Shown one piece after another: positions 23,471 to 34,444 of a stretch of DNA of 64,000 nucleotides (position 1 is its first letter; the number at the start of each line of letters is the position of its first letter). Origin of the DNA: Chloranthus sessilifolius (lineage: Eukaryota; Streptophyta; Magnoliopsida; Chloranthales; Chloranthaceae). The notes beneath the pieces are model-generated. The model worked only from the letters and a program-made list of their open reading frames with translations, had not been told where the DNA came from and made no database searches. The stretch spans positions 89,564,765-89,628,764 of the forward strand of contig CM037588.1 of the NCBI GenBank assembly GCA_021018995.1, read 5' to 3'. Made by a program: the position numbers and the translations under genes.

Positions 23471-24783
23471 AGGAATGAGCCGATATACGCCTCCAGATTG
23501 AGGAACCTACAAAGCCTGATGATGAGCCACCTTGGTTCTCAGATATCAAGAATTTCCTCGAGACCCTAACTTTCACAGAGGGTACATCTAAGATAGACCG
23601 AAGAACCATTCAACGTTTAGCGGCAGGTTATGTCATTTACGGGGAATGCCTCTACAAGCGATCATACAATAACATCTTACTCAGGTGCCTCACTGAAACT
23701 GAAGCAGTCAACCTTATGAAAGAAATCCATGAGGGAGTGTGCAGGGCCCACGTCAGCGGTCACATGCTCACTAAGAAAATCCTACGACAGGGATACTTTT
23801 GGACCACCATGGAATCAGATTGCTGCAAACACATTAAAAAATGCTACAAGTGTCAGGAACACTCCAGTCTGATACACGCTCCTGCCATTGATCTTCACTG
23901 CATGACCACTCCTTGGCCATTTGCTCCCTATGGCCTTGATGTTGTCGGAATGATTAATCCGAAAGCATCGAACGGACATCGATTCATCCTCGTCGCCATT
24001 GAGTACTTCACCAAGTGGGTAGAAGCGGCGTCATATGCCAACATCACGTCCATTCACGTTGAGAAGTTTTTCAAGATCAATATTGTGTGCCGATTCGGAG
24101 TACCCAAGGATATCATAACAGACAATGGCACGAACTTTACAAATAAGCACATCCGAGACATCTGCGAGCAATACAAGATCGAGCATCATCGATCATCCCC
24201 GTATAGACCTCAGACGAATAGAGCCATAGAGGCGGCCAACAAAACTCTGATTCGCATTCTCGAGAAGATGGTAGTTACTTACAAAGATTGGAGTGAACAG
24301 TTACCCTTCGCACATTGGGCCTATAGAACGTCGATCCGTACCGCTACAGGGGCAACACCATTCTCCCTTGTGTATGGAACTGAGGCCGTCCTCCTAGTGG
24401 AGGTTGAGGTACCCTCACTCCGAATCCTCATGGAATCAGGCTTACCCGAAACAGAGAAAGAGAGATCATGCTTTGATCAGCTGAACTTATTGGATGAAAA
24501 GAGACTCCTAGCCTTACGCCACACTCAAGTTTACCAGGGGAGGATCGCACGCGCATATAATAAACGTGTTCGCAGTCGAGATCTAAAGGTGGGAGACACT
24601 GTGCTGAAGAGGATCTTCCCATCCCTCCATGCCGATCCGAGAGGAAAGTTTAAGCTGAACTGGGAAGGACCATACGTCATTCGAGAAGTGCTGTCGGGAT
24701 ACGCCATCCGCCTCACCACCATGGATAGAGATCATCTTCCTAAGCCCATCAACGCTGGATACGTCCGACGGTTCTACTCTTAG
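23471..24783 (+). CDS. Element C integrase
   Basis: The 355-residue open part (23716-24783) has the HHCC zinc finger (His5, His12, Cys43, Cys46). The DDE core follows: Asp75, Asp136 in ITDNGTNF, and Glu172, with the canonical 35-residue gap between the last two. Then comes a GPY/F-type C-terminus (WEGPYVIREVLSGYAIRL) and a natural end at 24783. No chromodomain is visible. It would insert the cDNA into the genome. This is the best-preserved gene of element C; the preceding 240 bp encode the protease-like junction to aRNH. Confidence 0.88.
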
Positions 24784-25429
24784 TCTATCGTGATAAGGTA
24801 AGTATTGAGGAAATAGATATGTGACTGCTTAAGAATCACCAAAAAGAGGCCATCATTCCAAGCACAGCAGCCAGAAAGCATCCCCAAAAATGATGATATC
24901 CTTTGCTACCCCATTTCAGCCTGGACCTTTCTTTCAATAAACCCGTTCCCCCAAAAAAATATATGTGTACATATACCAAAAAAAAAAGGAAAGAAAAGAT
25001 GAAGTAGAGTTACTATAAAAATCCTAAAAAAAATAAATCAAAAAGTAAAAAGAGAATGCCTGAAATGAAGCAAGAAAAAAATAAAGGGGAAGAATCATGA
25101 GGCATGTATATTAAAACCCCCAAGGAAGAAAGTATGTTGAGAAAACCTAAGCCGTATCAAGGAAACACTTTTTTAGCCAAGCATACCTTCAAATCCCAAC
25201 CTAACCCATGGCCAAGCTACACCCCAAAAGAAGCCCTCTTTGTAGGTTCGTAAGCAGTCATAATATCTGTGAAGTCATAATGAGCCGAGTCGTAAGACGA
25301 CACCAGAACCCCATTCAGCCAGTTATGACGAAATATTTGTCCATGTCTTGGCTTTCTGGTTCTAAAAAAAATAAGAAAGAAAAGAAGAAGAAAAAAAGAA
25401 AAGAAAGAAAATTAAGTTGAGTTCAAAGC
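24784..25429 (+). other. A-rich non-coding region after integrase of element C
   Basis: A-rich sequence with no credible ORF. It separates the sense gag-pol part from the convergent antisense genes, so it may hold terminators for both directions; none is identifiable. Confidence 0.5.
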
Positions 25430-25432
25430 AAG

Positions 25433-25640
25433 ATGGACGTGGTGAAAACCCGCAAGGGCACCGTGGGTAAACACAGCGAACTCATACGGACCAGGTGAAA
25501 ACCTGAAAAGGCACTTGGGGTAAGAGAGCGAACCCATGGACGTAGTGAAAATCCGAAAGGACGCTGCGAGTAAAAACAGGGATGACAGGCATGGCGAAAA
25601 TCCGTCTTGGGCGCTGTGAGCAAAAAATGTCAAAAAAAGA
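25433..25640 (+). repeat. Four ~50-bp tandem repeats
   Basis: Units starting near 25436, 25489, 25539 and 25589 share GTGAAAACCCGNAAGGGC followed by a CTGTGAGTAAA-type segment. They lie just after the integrase region of element C. No function is evident. Confidence 0.75.
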
Positions 25641-25924
25641 GAGATTAGGAGAAGATCTGTTCTGGTTCACCTTTTCTAGTCTGGACTCCTTGAGCCCCTT
25701 CCCTTTCTATGATTGGGCCGCTCATCTTAAAATCAGATCGGATCCTAATCAGGCATGTCATCTCCACCACGTCGTCCGATGCATGACCAAAGGTAAGGCC
25801 AGAAGACCAATCAATCTCGGGGAAGTTGACCTATCCAAGTTCAAAAAGAAGCACCAGAAACTCCTAAATGGGGTTCGACCATGCTCAAAAAGAGGACCCG
25901 TCGGTTGACCTTGGAAATATCGAC

Positions 25925-26130
25925 ATCACAAAAAGGAGAAAATTTCAAACAAAAAAAAATTATAATGGATTTTTCTTTCCCATAAAAAGCCTCACACGGT
26001 GAGGGAGAAAATTTCAAAAAAGATAATATATTTTTCCTTTCCCATAAGAAGCCTCATCCTGTGTAGGAGAAAAATTTGAAAAAAGATAATAGATTTTCCT
26101 TTTCCATAAGAAAAAACCTTACGTTGCGAG
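25925..26130 (+). repeat. Three ~65-bp tandem repeats
   Basis: Three units contain CCCATAAGAAGCCTCA, then a GGAGAAAATTT and AAAAGATAAT segment. They are A/T-rich and non-coding, between element C integrase and the antisense ORF. Confidence 0.75.
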
Positions 26131-26429
26131 ACGTATGGAAGAAAACTCGAATACCAAAAAATATGTGTATATGTGTATTTAGCAAATTTCATTTCTTTTC
26201 TTACAAGCATCGCGTATGGAGTGTCATGTCCCAAAAAGATAACAACATGACACACTTTCTACTTTTTGCTTTTTGTATAAGTATAAAACAAACAAAAAGA
26301 AACAACCCAAAAAGGAAGAAGATCTCTGTTAAGGGGCATCGGGCCCCCCTCTGTGTATATAATCTATGGTATGTGTAGAAACAGGTCAAGGGCAGGAACC
26401 ACGCTTCAAAGTGCTGATCTCTGCAAGAA

Positions 26430-26770
26430 GAGAGTCCGCACGGGCATTTCGATCGGTCAACCACCTACCATGAAGATTCTTCTGCTGCCTCCGCGAAATG
26501 TCTGCTGCACTGCGAGACTTAGTTAAAAGCCCAGTCAACCCCGCTCTCGGCCATAGCAGCACTCACCTCCGCCATCTAGGCTCTGGCCCTCTCCTTCCCC
26601 AAGGTCTCAGTCAAAGCCAGCTTCTCTACAAAAAGAGACTCAATTCTAGTCCGGAGCACCGTCTCCTTGAATGGCCAGGGCCCCATCTCTATCGCATCTA
26701 CCGAAATCGGGTTAGGAGCAGGCAAGCTCTTAGATGCCAGCCAAACCTCGTAATCAGAAGAGAGGGCACC
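26430..26770 (-). pseudogene. C-terminal coiled-coil-like tail of the antisense DUF7745-like gene
   Basis: Coding-like sequence continues on the - strand past the open part ending at 26771, with helix-forming, Glu/Ala-rich content (ETLGKERARA, AEVSAAMAES). DUF7745-type proteins often end in a coiled coil. The exact end is not clear. Confidence 0.4.
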
Positions 26771-27988
26771 TCACTGAGTCAAGCTACACATATGTGCTGA
26801 ATGGCGGGTCTCCCAGAGGGATGCTATGCGATCTAGGTCACTGAGAGAACTCCGAGAGAATATCAAGGAACACAAGGGCGGCCTCACAGTGCACGGCACG
26901 TGTTGGGTATATCCGAATTGACGAAGCACCCGAGATGGGAAATAGTAAGTACTACCAGTCAACCCTAAAAGTGTGATGCCCTCACAATCCCGAGAGCGGA
27001 CAATCGGAAAGGTGTTGTCCAACCAGGGAAGCTGCCAGATCAGCTCTGCATCAGATAGCCACAGGCTCAGTTCTTCGATGCTCCCATGGGGCAGCCTCGA
27101 GTAGTGTGTCAGAAAGCCCCGGGCCACACCCCCTCTTACCAAGCAGAATCTCGGTACAGGCCCCATGATAGCCAAATGTTCTCCTAGCCAAATCTGAATG
27201 AGGAGTGGACTCCCACGAAGAATCCCAACCTGGTCCAAGGCATCCAGGCCCCGATACATCTCAGCCAAGACTAGGTGCACCAATGAGCGGCCTCCCTCCA
27301 ATTCGGTCAAAATGTCGCATACCCCGAGGGAAAATGTCTCGCCCCCAGTAAAGAAGAGAACTTTCGATAGCAAATAAAGGGCAAAGGCCTTCACATTGAA
27401 AGGATCTCGGACCGACAACTTTCGAAGACTCGAGTCACCAAAAAGTTCTTTCAGGAATTTCACCGAGCACCTAGTGGGCCCGCTGGCGAAGCCCTTCTCA
27501 TACCTACCCTTCTTCAAACCAAGAACCGCGTAGACCGCCTTTGCATACCCCAGTTTGGGCACCACTTTGGCAAGCCCCCGATGCATTCTCAAGCCAGTGA
27601 TAGAGGCTAGCTTCTCCAAGGTTGGGGTAAGCTCCCTAAACTCGAATCTGAAGACATGAGACCTATGGTCCCATGACGCTAAAGCCACCTTTAGGAGGTC
27701 GGGCAACAAAGGAACAACAAGGAGAGAGGAATGATGGCATAACCCGAGGCGATCCAGGGCGGCAAGCTCGCCCTTAGCCAAGCTAGCGCACCACTTTTGT
27801 GAATAACTGGGCCCCGAGTCCAAACAGGGAAGTACACTAACCCCATCCCTCGTATGAGAATTTAGGTCAGGAAGTGGGACCATAGACGTACAAATATGTC
27901 CTATATAAAGCTCAGTCAATGTAGGGCGATGGACCTGCTTATCAAAGAAAAAGAAAAAAAAGAAAGAAAAGGAGGGACAAAAAGGCAA
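26771..27988 (-). CDS. Antisense DUF7745/PMD-like gene of element C
   Basis: An open - strand segment of 405 residues lies opposite to the sense genes. Its core (SWDHRSHVFRFEFRELTPTLEKLASITGL, then DPFNVKAFALYLLSKVLFF and a GSPLLIQIWLGEHL segment) resembles the DUF7745 family, a relative of the PMD fold often linked to Ty3/Gypsy elements in plants. The first 18 codons are a T-rich tract ending GATAAGCAG, which looks like an intron acceptor, so the true coding start may be in an exon further upstream or at Met 27883. Two perfect C-type dyads lie 75-140 bp upstream. The function is unknown; a regulatory role is inference. Confidence 0.6.
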   Translation of the reverse strand: MPFCPSFSFFFFFFFDKQVHRPTLTELYIGHICTSMVPLPDLNSHTRDGVSVLPCLDSGPSYSQKWCASLAKGELAALDRLGLCHHSSLLVVPLLPDLLKVALASWDHRSHVFRFEFRELTPTLEKLASITGLRMHRGLAKVVPKLGYAKAVYAVLGLKKGRYEKGFASGPTRCSVKFLKELFGDSSLRKLSVRDPFNVKAFALYLLSKVLFFTGGETFSLGVCDILTELEGGRSLVHLVLAEMYRGLDALDQVGILRGSPLLIQIWLGEHLAIMGPVPRFCLVRGGVARGFLTHYSRLPHGSIEELSLWLSDAELIWQLPWLDNTFPIVRSRDCEGITLLGLTGSTYYFPSRVLRQFGYTQHVPCTVRPPLCSLIFSRSSLSDLDRIASLWETRHSAHMCSLTQ

Positions 27989-28027
27989 AGCTCGAGTGAA
28001 CAGTATGACAAAGAGGGCTGGGGGCGG

Positions 28028-28035
28028 GTTATAAG
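28028..28035 (-). promoter_or_regulatory. Weak TATA-like box before antisense DUF7745-like gene
   Basis: GTTATAAG on the + strand (CTTATAAC on -) lies between the dyads at 28062-28129 and the ORF start at 27988, matching the dyad-TATA-gene order seen in the LTR. Confidence 0.35.
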
Positions 28036-28061
28036 GAACTCGTCGGGCATTAGTTATAGGA

Positions 28062-28129
28062 GGCGTATATAATATATACGCCCAGCCAAAAATTCAAATT
28101 TTTAGCCAGGCGTATATAATATATACGCC
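28062..28129. promoter_or_regulatory. Two perfect dyads upstream of the antisense DUF7745-like gene
   Basis: Copies at 28062-28082 and 28109-28129 are identical to each other and to those at 15053 and 15137 (arms GGCGTATATA/TATATACGCC, single A at the centre). They are 47 bp apart. They sit between the end of the antisense PMD gene and the start of the antisense DUF7745-like gene, where the promoter of the latter is expected. Confidence 0.75.
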
Positions 28130-28528
28130 CAGTATAAGGGGCAGGGAAGTGTAGCCCCCCCTCGCGTCATCCCATTCTTTTTACTTCATAAGAGAAGAGC
28201 GGACTTCGCTTAGTCTGCTCTTTCTTACCTCGGGGCAGCCCACAGGCAGGCATGCTCACGGATGACGTGGCACCCCTAGGACATATGTGGGTGGTCACAC
28301 GCAAGCTCCCCCCCATCATTGGAGGGGGCTCTGGCCCACTTCGTGCAGGAAAACAAAAAAAAACAAAAAGAACATCATCATAAGGCAGAGAAATAATTAA
28401 ACGGAGTAGTCATAAACCTTAAAAGCTGTAAGACCATCCAAAACAAAAATCCAAAGAAAATTATTACATATCCCCCAAATATTCCAAAAACCTAAACTAC
28501 TTCAATGTTCCAAATTTTCAGGAAAAAA
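28130..28528 (-). other. Spacer between the two antisense genes of element C
   Basis: No ORF. Probably the 3' UTR of the antisense PMD gene (stop at 28529-28531) and the upstream region of the next antisense gene. Confidence 0.45.
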
Positions 28529-30173
28529 CTAGTCCTGGGCTGCACCCTTTGACTTCTTCCGGTGTCGGGTCGAGCTTTGAAAGGTACGGGTCTCCCCCAC
28601 CCGAGTCCACGCCTGAGAGATGCGGCCAAGCAGAGAGTGCGACTCCCTAAGACCAGCAATGTTATGGTAATATTCGGCTTGGTTTACCGCCGACTCATAA
28701 TCCTGTAAAAAAAAAGATAAAAAGAGAGGTATCAGTCACACAGGCCATCAGGTATAATCCAAGGAAACAGGCGGGCAAGGTAACAAGGGAGAGAGATTAC
28801 CCCAGGGATCAGCTTAGGGGGTGGAATCCAGATAGCTTCAGGCGATATACGCGCCTTCTCAGCCACATCGGCACACATACGCGACAAAAAGGGATCATCC
28901 AAGCGCTTAAAGGTCCCCTGGACCTCAGTGGGCGAACTGTCAGAAGCACTAACACCAGAAGGGTCGGAAGGTCCCGCACCAGTAGCCTCACCAGGAACAG
29001 TTGCTTCATCCCCCTCATCTGAATCATCACCCTATCCAAACTATAGAGAGAAATAGTCTTTGCTCAAAAAGCAGGGCAATTAAGGTAGTCATATGGAAGG
29101 CTGCTAATAGAAAGGGGAAGGAACATTACCTGAGAGCGCGGACCACCAAAAGCTAAAAAGTTGGCGCCGGGCACGAATCGGGGCAGCAAGGAATGATAGG
29201 GTAAGGACTCATACCACATCTGATATCCCCCAGGGAAGAGAAGGTCGTCAATGGGGACCCCGTGGTTGAGAAAGCGAGCAGTGAGCATCTCGATAGAACC
29301 TTCGGGAGCCAATACATCGTCTGGAGGAGCTTGGGGCACGGCAAAGAGAGGTCGATACTGATGAACCACCCTCTCTCCTAAGTAATAGGCCCTAGCCCAG
29401 GACCCATAGAAGAAAACAATGCGTCGATCTAACAAAAGGCGAGAGGGGCCCACTGCAGCCAGGTTCCAGAAGGGGGATCCAACATAGGGATCAAGGATGA
29501 CCTGCTCAACAAAAGAGAAGGAATTTATAGATTTGGTCAGAACCCACAACACAAAAGAGCTATCAAATATTACAAAGAGAGAAAGTGTTATACCTACTCT
29601 GGAATCAGCAGATCGAATTGAGAACGCAACCCTAACTCCAAGTGTTTCATACCCACGTCCCAGCGGCGGTTTGCATGCCAATTGCTCATAAGGGGGAAGG
29701 TGGGGACTTCGGAGAGAAGCAGAGGGCGACCGGGTTGGAAATGTAGATACCCCCACACCTGAGAAAGAAAACAGATATAAACAAATATGTAAAAAAAGAG
29801 AAGGAGGGGCGACATTACCTCAAGAGCGGGCCAGAAGCCCACAACGGAATTGGAATCCCCAAGAACGGCTCACACCAAGCTAGACATAAGCACCATGTAG
29901 CTAGCACCTCCCCAATCGAACCGATGTACGGTGTCCCAGTTCACCATAAGAGTGAGTAGGGACAATGAGACCCGCCCTCCGTTGGTGCTTGAGAGGAGAG
30001 TCTTGCCCAAGAGGAAAGTAGAGAAATGCGAGCCAACATCAATGCACGCTCTGGCTCGAGGTAAATGGCCACATCAGGTTGGCCCAGGTCCACTAGCTCG
30101 TGAGGCTCGAACAAACCGACCAGCCAAGATAACTTGACTTCGGAGCCACGAACATTCCCAGAGGTCGGGTAGG
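28529..30173 (-). pseudogene. Antisense PMD gene of element C, 3' part (several exons)
   Basis: Continues the gene that starts at 58248, beyond the inserted element A. Exons of the - strand: up to 29819, 29594-29758, 29130-29501, 28801-29031 and 28529-28702. They are separated by introns 29759-29818, 29502-29593, 29032-29129 and 28703-28800 (60-98 bp, all GT...AG). The exons bounded on both sides here are multiples of three. The protein segments include LIGAY/PTSGNVRGSEVKLSWL (end of the PMD), a conserved region (VGSPFWNLAAVGPSRLLLDRR), an acidic Ser-rich segment and a basic C-terminus (RHRKKSKG). The gene is interrupted by element A and is not expected to work. Confidence 0.65.
30169..30173. 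repeat. Target site duplication of element A (GTAGG)
   Basis: GTAGG precedes the LTR at 30174 and is repeated exactly after the other LTR at 57641-57645. This 5-bp duplication in non-repetitive sequence proves that the material from 30174 to 57640 entered as one element. Confidence 0.9.
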
Positions 30174-31695
30174 TGTTGGCAATTTCTAAGTTTGTGCTTG
30201 CTTTATTAGTTGGTGGTAAAAGTAATTTAAAAATCAAAGAATGAGTAAAACAGGGGATGGAATTAGCACAACTAAGAATTCCTAGACCTGCAAGATATAG
30301 GGTCCATTGTGGCAAGTTTTGATAAGTAAGAGTTTGTCCCACAGGGAAAGGTGATCTACAGCTCCAAAGGAGCCGTCACTAGTAGTCCCTCCAGATCTGA
30401 CTACAGATCTGACAGTCTTAAAAAGGAGGGGAGTTTAAGGTCACTTATTCTAGGTATTCTAAGATAACCTAATGTCTACACTACAGAAAGAGGCGAGAGG
30501 ATGGATGGAGTGTGGAAAATAAATATAAAAGGGTGAGAAGTAAGTTATTGAGCCTAGATCAGAGGAGCTTTGTAACTCAGATTTAGATCTGATGTTATAG
30601 AAATCCTGTCCAATGGCTACATTATCACCACTGAGGAGAAGGGATCCAACCCATCACTCTGCCATGATTCAATCCCTTAAGGTTATAACCTGTCCACTCA
30701 AATGGTCACAGACTATCCCATAGGGGAACCACAATCCAGGGATGGGTCAAAATAAAACAAGTTAATCATTATAGGCACTATTTCATCCAGGCTACCAGCT
30801 CAAGAATCCATAGGGAACCTCAACCTCTAAAGATCTATATGTGGGGCTAAGGCTGTATAGGACCATGATAGCCCAGACACATAGAACCAACAAGAGACTG
30901 AGTACAACCTTCGATCAAGCTATCCATTGCTTGACTGAGGCTACAATGGTCCAGTCACAAGCCTACAATCTCTATAACCAGATCATATCCAACATCTGAT
31001 GGCAGATCTATACAAATATAGGGGAGTCTGCCTCCGTACAATCTCCCACCAGGCTTCTACAAGCTCAGGTGTAAAGAAGAAAGATCGATCTTGGATCGGT
31101 GGATTAGAATCGCCCTAAGGCTATAACCTGTCCACTCAAATGGCCACAGACTATCCCAGAGGCTATCCTCCTCACGGAGCCCAAGATAAAACAAGAATAT
31201 CTCTGCCACCACCATGGTCACCAGGCTACCAGCTCAAGCTCCCATGGGGATTTCAGATTTAGTGGGTCCTGTGGTGGGGCTAAGGCTATATAGGACCATG
31301 ATAGCCCAGACACACAGATCACTTGGATCTGAATGGCCCTTAGAATCAGTCCTCCATTGCTTTGAAACACAGCCAAAGCAATGGTGGATCACAAGGCAGC
31401 AGCCTTGCACAGAGCATCTCACATTCAAACACAAATCCTACAGAATATAAATCCTATTACAAAACTTCCATTGATCTAGTTCAAAAAGCATATAAAGGCA
31501 TAGCTAGCAAGTGCTGGACTATGGAGAGAAGGAAAAAAGAAAAAGAAAACTACTTACAGCTACAAAAAGAAAAGCAAAACGATCTCAGATCAAGTCTCCA
31601 AGAAATGAGATGTGTTCCCAGCTATTCCAGGATGTAGAAAGAAAAGATGGTCCAAGCCCCCCTTTTTCTTTTTTTTAACCTAAGCTAAGTATGGG

Positions 31696-31703
31696 TTTTT
31701 ATA
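31696..31703 (-). promoter_or_regulatory. TATA box of element A 3' LTR
   Basis: TTTTTATA on + (TATAAAAA on -), conserved at 56588-56595 in the 5' LTR, downstream of the CGCGAG cluster in the direction of transcription. Confidence 0.65.
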
Positions 31704-31916
31704 GCAGTGGTGTGGCGGCGCATTAGGGTTAGGAAACCCTAATTTTAATGATGCCACATGGCCGAATAGTGATCCTTCGATGCCTTGGGGTGCGTGCACG
31801 AAGATTTGAGCATGGGAGTGCGTGCCCTAATCGCTAGAAATTTCTAAAAGGTCCTTTGCTGAAGAGATGGAAGTTTGAGGTTTTGAACTTTGCTAGGTAG
31901 CCATTATTTCCCAGAC

Positions 31917-32470
31917 TTATCGCGTGGTAGCTTTTACTCTTTGCTAGGATGATTTGATATTGAAACTTCAACCGTCGCGAGGTTGGCTTGATTTTCTCTT
32001 TAGGCAGTCACGAGGTTGAGTAGACATCAAAGCCTTAGATGTCGCGGGGTTGGAGTTCAAGCAGTCGTGAGGTAGCTGCATGATCGCTGGGTTGATCTTC
32101 GCGAGGATAGATTTGAATAGTGCGAGAACTTCAAGAGCACTTCTCTTCACTGGACATCGCGAGTTACCTCGTGAGGCTTTAATGAGTTCTGAACTGCGCG
32201 AGGTTCCATGTCTTAATTGATCTTTGGGAGGATGGCTTTGCCTTCGCAAGGATGCTTTCTTCTTGAATGGCACGAGAATTGTGCGAGGAGTTCTCTTCTG
32301 ATAATTGCATCCCGCGATGACTGCGCGACAGCTACGCGAGGAGTCTTCTGAAGCTCTCTCTTCTCAGCCGTTCTGAGCGAACTGCGCGAGGTTGAGAGAG
32401 GTATGCTTTGAACTGCGCAAGACTGCATGATGTGTTTTATTCTTGAGCTTCGCGAGAGCTGCACGAGTTT
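31917..32470. promoter_or_regulatory. (T/G)CGCGAG motif cluster, element A 3' LTR
   Basis: Around 20 copies of TCGCGAGG, GCGCGAG and close variants (GTCGCGAGG, ACTGCGCGAG), many centred on the palindrome TCGCGA. Several have decayed by C-to-T type changes, as expected of methylated CG sites. The homologous cluster in the 5' LTR is 56811-57470. Confidence 0.7.
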
Positions 32471-32639
32471 GTGCTTCGGAAGCTCTTCCAATTAGTTTAC
32501 AACCACATAAAACTGCACAAGTGTGTGCCAGCACTGAGCCCATCCTCAGGTCAAAAATTAGGTTATAGGTCATACATAATGCATTCAAGTTCAGACCCAA
32601 AAACTTTGCAGGGCATACTCTCATAATGGTTTTGTTGAG

Positions 32640-33801
32640 GGGTTCATTTTTTCACAGGCTCAAGAGTAGTTACATCCCCCAAATGGGTGTGTAAGCATGA
32701 GCATAGGCAGAGTTCTTAGGTGCTGACATCATTGGCAGTTCCTTACCATAGATTGGATAACTCTTTATCTTCACATGACAGCTCACTCAACTTTGGATCA
32801 CAAGGGCTTGTAACTGGGCTGTAATGTGGCTTATGGAGTAGGGTTAAAAAGAATGGAAGGTTGAAAAGAGGTTCCAAATTGAGAAATCAGTAGGTGACAG
32901 AGGTGATTCATGACTTCACCTTCTTGAATTTATCTCCCTTCATCTTCTTTGGGATTTTCAGATTTGAAGTGATCAATTTCTCTTCTTGATTTTGATTCTC
33001 CAATGAAAGTTCCTCTTGACTCCTCCCTTACTCCTCCTCATTATTATTTTTGTTTCCTTTTGATGGAGTTTTCTTCTTTTTATTTTTGTTTTTGCTTTTC
33101 AGAAATGCCACCATGTTCTCAGTTACCATACTACCAGAATTTTTGAGATGCTTCTTCTCCATTCACTTAATGTTGACCATAGCTAGTCCATTTCCAACCT
33201 TTTCTCCTTTACCTTCTGAATTCTCAGAGTGAGGGTAGGCTGAAGTAGGTTCATAGGTTCAGGTTCAAGTACTCAGGTGTATTTTGAAGAAATTTAGGAT
33301 TTAAAGCTCAAAGGGGGGTATGGACAAGGGCAGTTGCTTTAGGGTTGGTCCTTTTAGGCTCAAACTGTCCAAGAGAAGGCCTTGATCCTTTCTTAAGTCT
33401 CATGAGTACTGTCAGTTGTTTCAACTTGGAGTTACCTAACTTCTAGTGAGCACAGTGACTCAGCCAGTCCTTAGAACTAGAAGAGATTGCCTTGGTTACT
33501 CCTCAAAGGATGGAAAAAATTTTATAGGCCCAATTCTCACTGGTTATGGTCTTCCTTTGAACTTTTAAGTATGTCCTCACCTTTTTCTCTCTCTAATGAT
33601 TCACTAAGTCGATACAAGTAAGTTTCCTTGGTGATATTATCATGGAAATGTGGAATATTAAAAGTTTATAATGTCAAAAGTTTGCAGAAATTTTTAATTT
33701 CTTATTTTCATGATTCTTAAGTGAACATAGATCCATTTCCATATTACTCAGATGACTCTGCTGCACTTAGGTTAACTATTCCATAGGCAGGGTCTGCCTA
33801 C
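32640..33801 (-). other. 3' non-coding module of element A
   Basis: Homologous in blocks to 37168-38757 of B and, inverted, to 3107-4732 of D. Shared landmarks are CTCAAGAGTAGTTACA...GTAAGCATGAGCATAGGCA (32660-32710) and the CTTCTGAATTCTCAGAGTGAGGG segment (33213-33236). Non-coding. Confidence 0.55.
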
Positions 33802-33816
33802 CACACCCCCAAACCT
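33802..33816 (-). promoter_or_regulatory. Internal PPT-like tract of element A
   Basis: On the - strand it reads AGGTTTGGGGGTGTG, the same sequence class as the true PPT of B and D, but 1.3 kb from the LTR. Confidence 0.5.
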
Positions 33817-34005
33817 ATGAGGAGCAGTGTCCTCACTGATTCAAAGGTGTCTGTGGAGCAGATTTATTAAGGGCATAATAAAAGGAAACAGCAAGAAAGA
33901 AAATAACCAAAAACAGAGAACTATACAGAATATCACGAAAAGGAATTTTCATTAAAACGAACAAAAAGAAAATTACAAAAAAAGGGGGGGGAAGGGAGAG
34001 AGGGA

Positions 34006-34248
34006 TCAAGGGTGAGGGGGTAGGGAAGGTGGGGGAGGGGGTGGGGTGGAGGGGGCAGGAGATGGTTCTATCTTTCGCTTTTTCTGTTGTGGCTGGAGCT
34101 TTTCCTCCTCCTCCTTAGCCAAGAGCTGCTGAATTGCCTCGTACTCATCCCAGAGGGGTTGCAGGGGATCTGGCTCTTTAGGTGGTGGCGAGTCCAACCA
34201 CATCAAGTAAAACTTGTTAGGCAGCGCATTAGACTTGTCATCTGCCAT
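34006..34248 (-). CDS. Short 3' ORF of element A
   Basis: 80 residues starting MADDKSNALPNK. An acidic helix (DEYEAIQQLLAKEEEEKL) is followed by a basic nuclear-localisation-like KKRKIE and a Pro-only tail (PPPPPPSLPPHP). It sits at the place of the long extra ORF of element B and has its own TATA-like box and motif cluster upstream. No signal peptide or membrane segment is seen, so nothing supports an envelope. The acidic + NLS + Pro layout suits a small nuclear protein; that is inference. Confidence 0.5.
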   Translation of the reverse strand: MADDKSNALPNKFYLMWLDSPPPKEPDPLQPLWDEYEAIQQLLAKEEEEKLQPQQKKRKIEPSPAPSTPPPPPPSLPPHP

Positions 34249-34319
34249 TGTTAGGAGTAGGGAAGGACCACTAGGGTGTCAGGAGAAAGGAAGCGATGAA
34301 TATGAAAGGGGCTCCCTGT

Positions 34320-34329
34320 GTATTTAAAG
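34320..34329 (-). promoter_or_regulatory. TATA-like box upstream of element A 3' ORF
   Basis: CTTTAAATAC on the - strand, about 70 bp before the ATG at 34248 and about 120 bp after the last GCGCGAG motif. Confidence 0.45.
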
Positions 34330-34444
34330 ACGAGGGTGGTGGAAGATGAAACGGTGGAATAACATCCAAGTCACCGCAATTAATTGAGAGTGAGTTGGGA
34401 AACGTCAAGTCCCAGCAATCAGCGTGGGAAATGACAAATGCATT

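Larger units (their letters stand above)
30174..32520 (-). repeat. 3' LTR of element A (inner end degraded)
   Basis: Collinear with 55068-57640. The match is good to about 32490 and then fragmentary, so the inner boundary is only approximate. It carries the R-U5 block (30290-30340), the TATA box (31696-31703) and the CGCGAG motif cluster (31917-32470). Confidence 0.85.
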
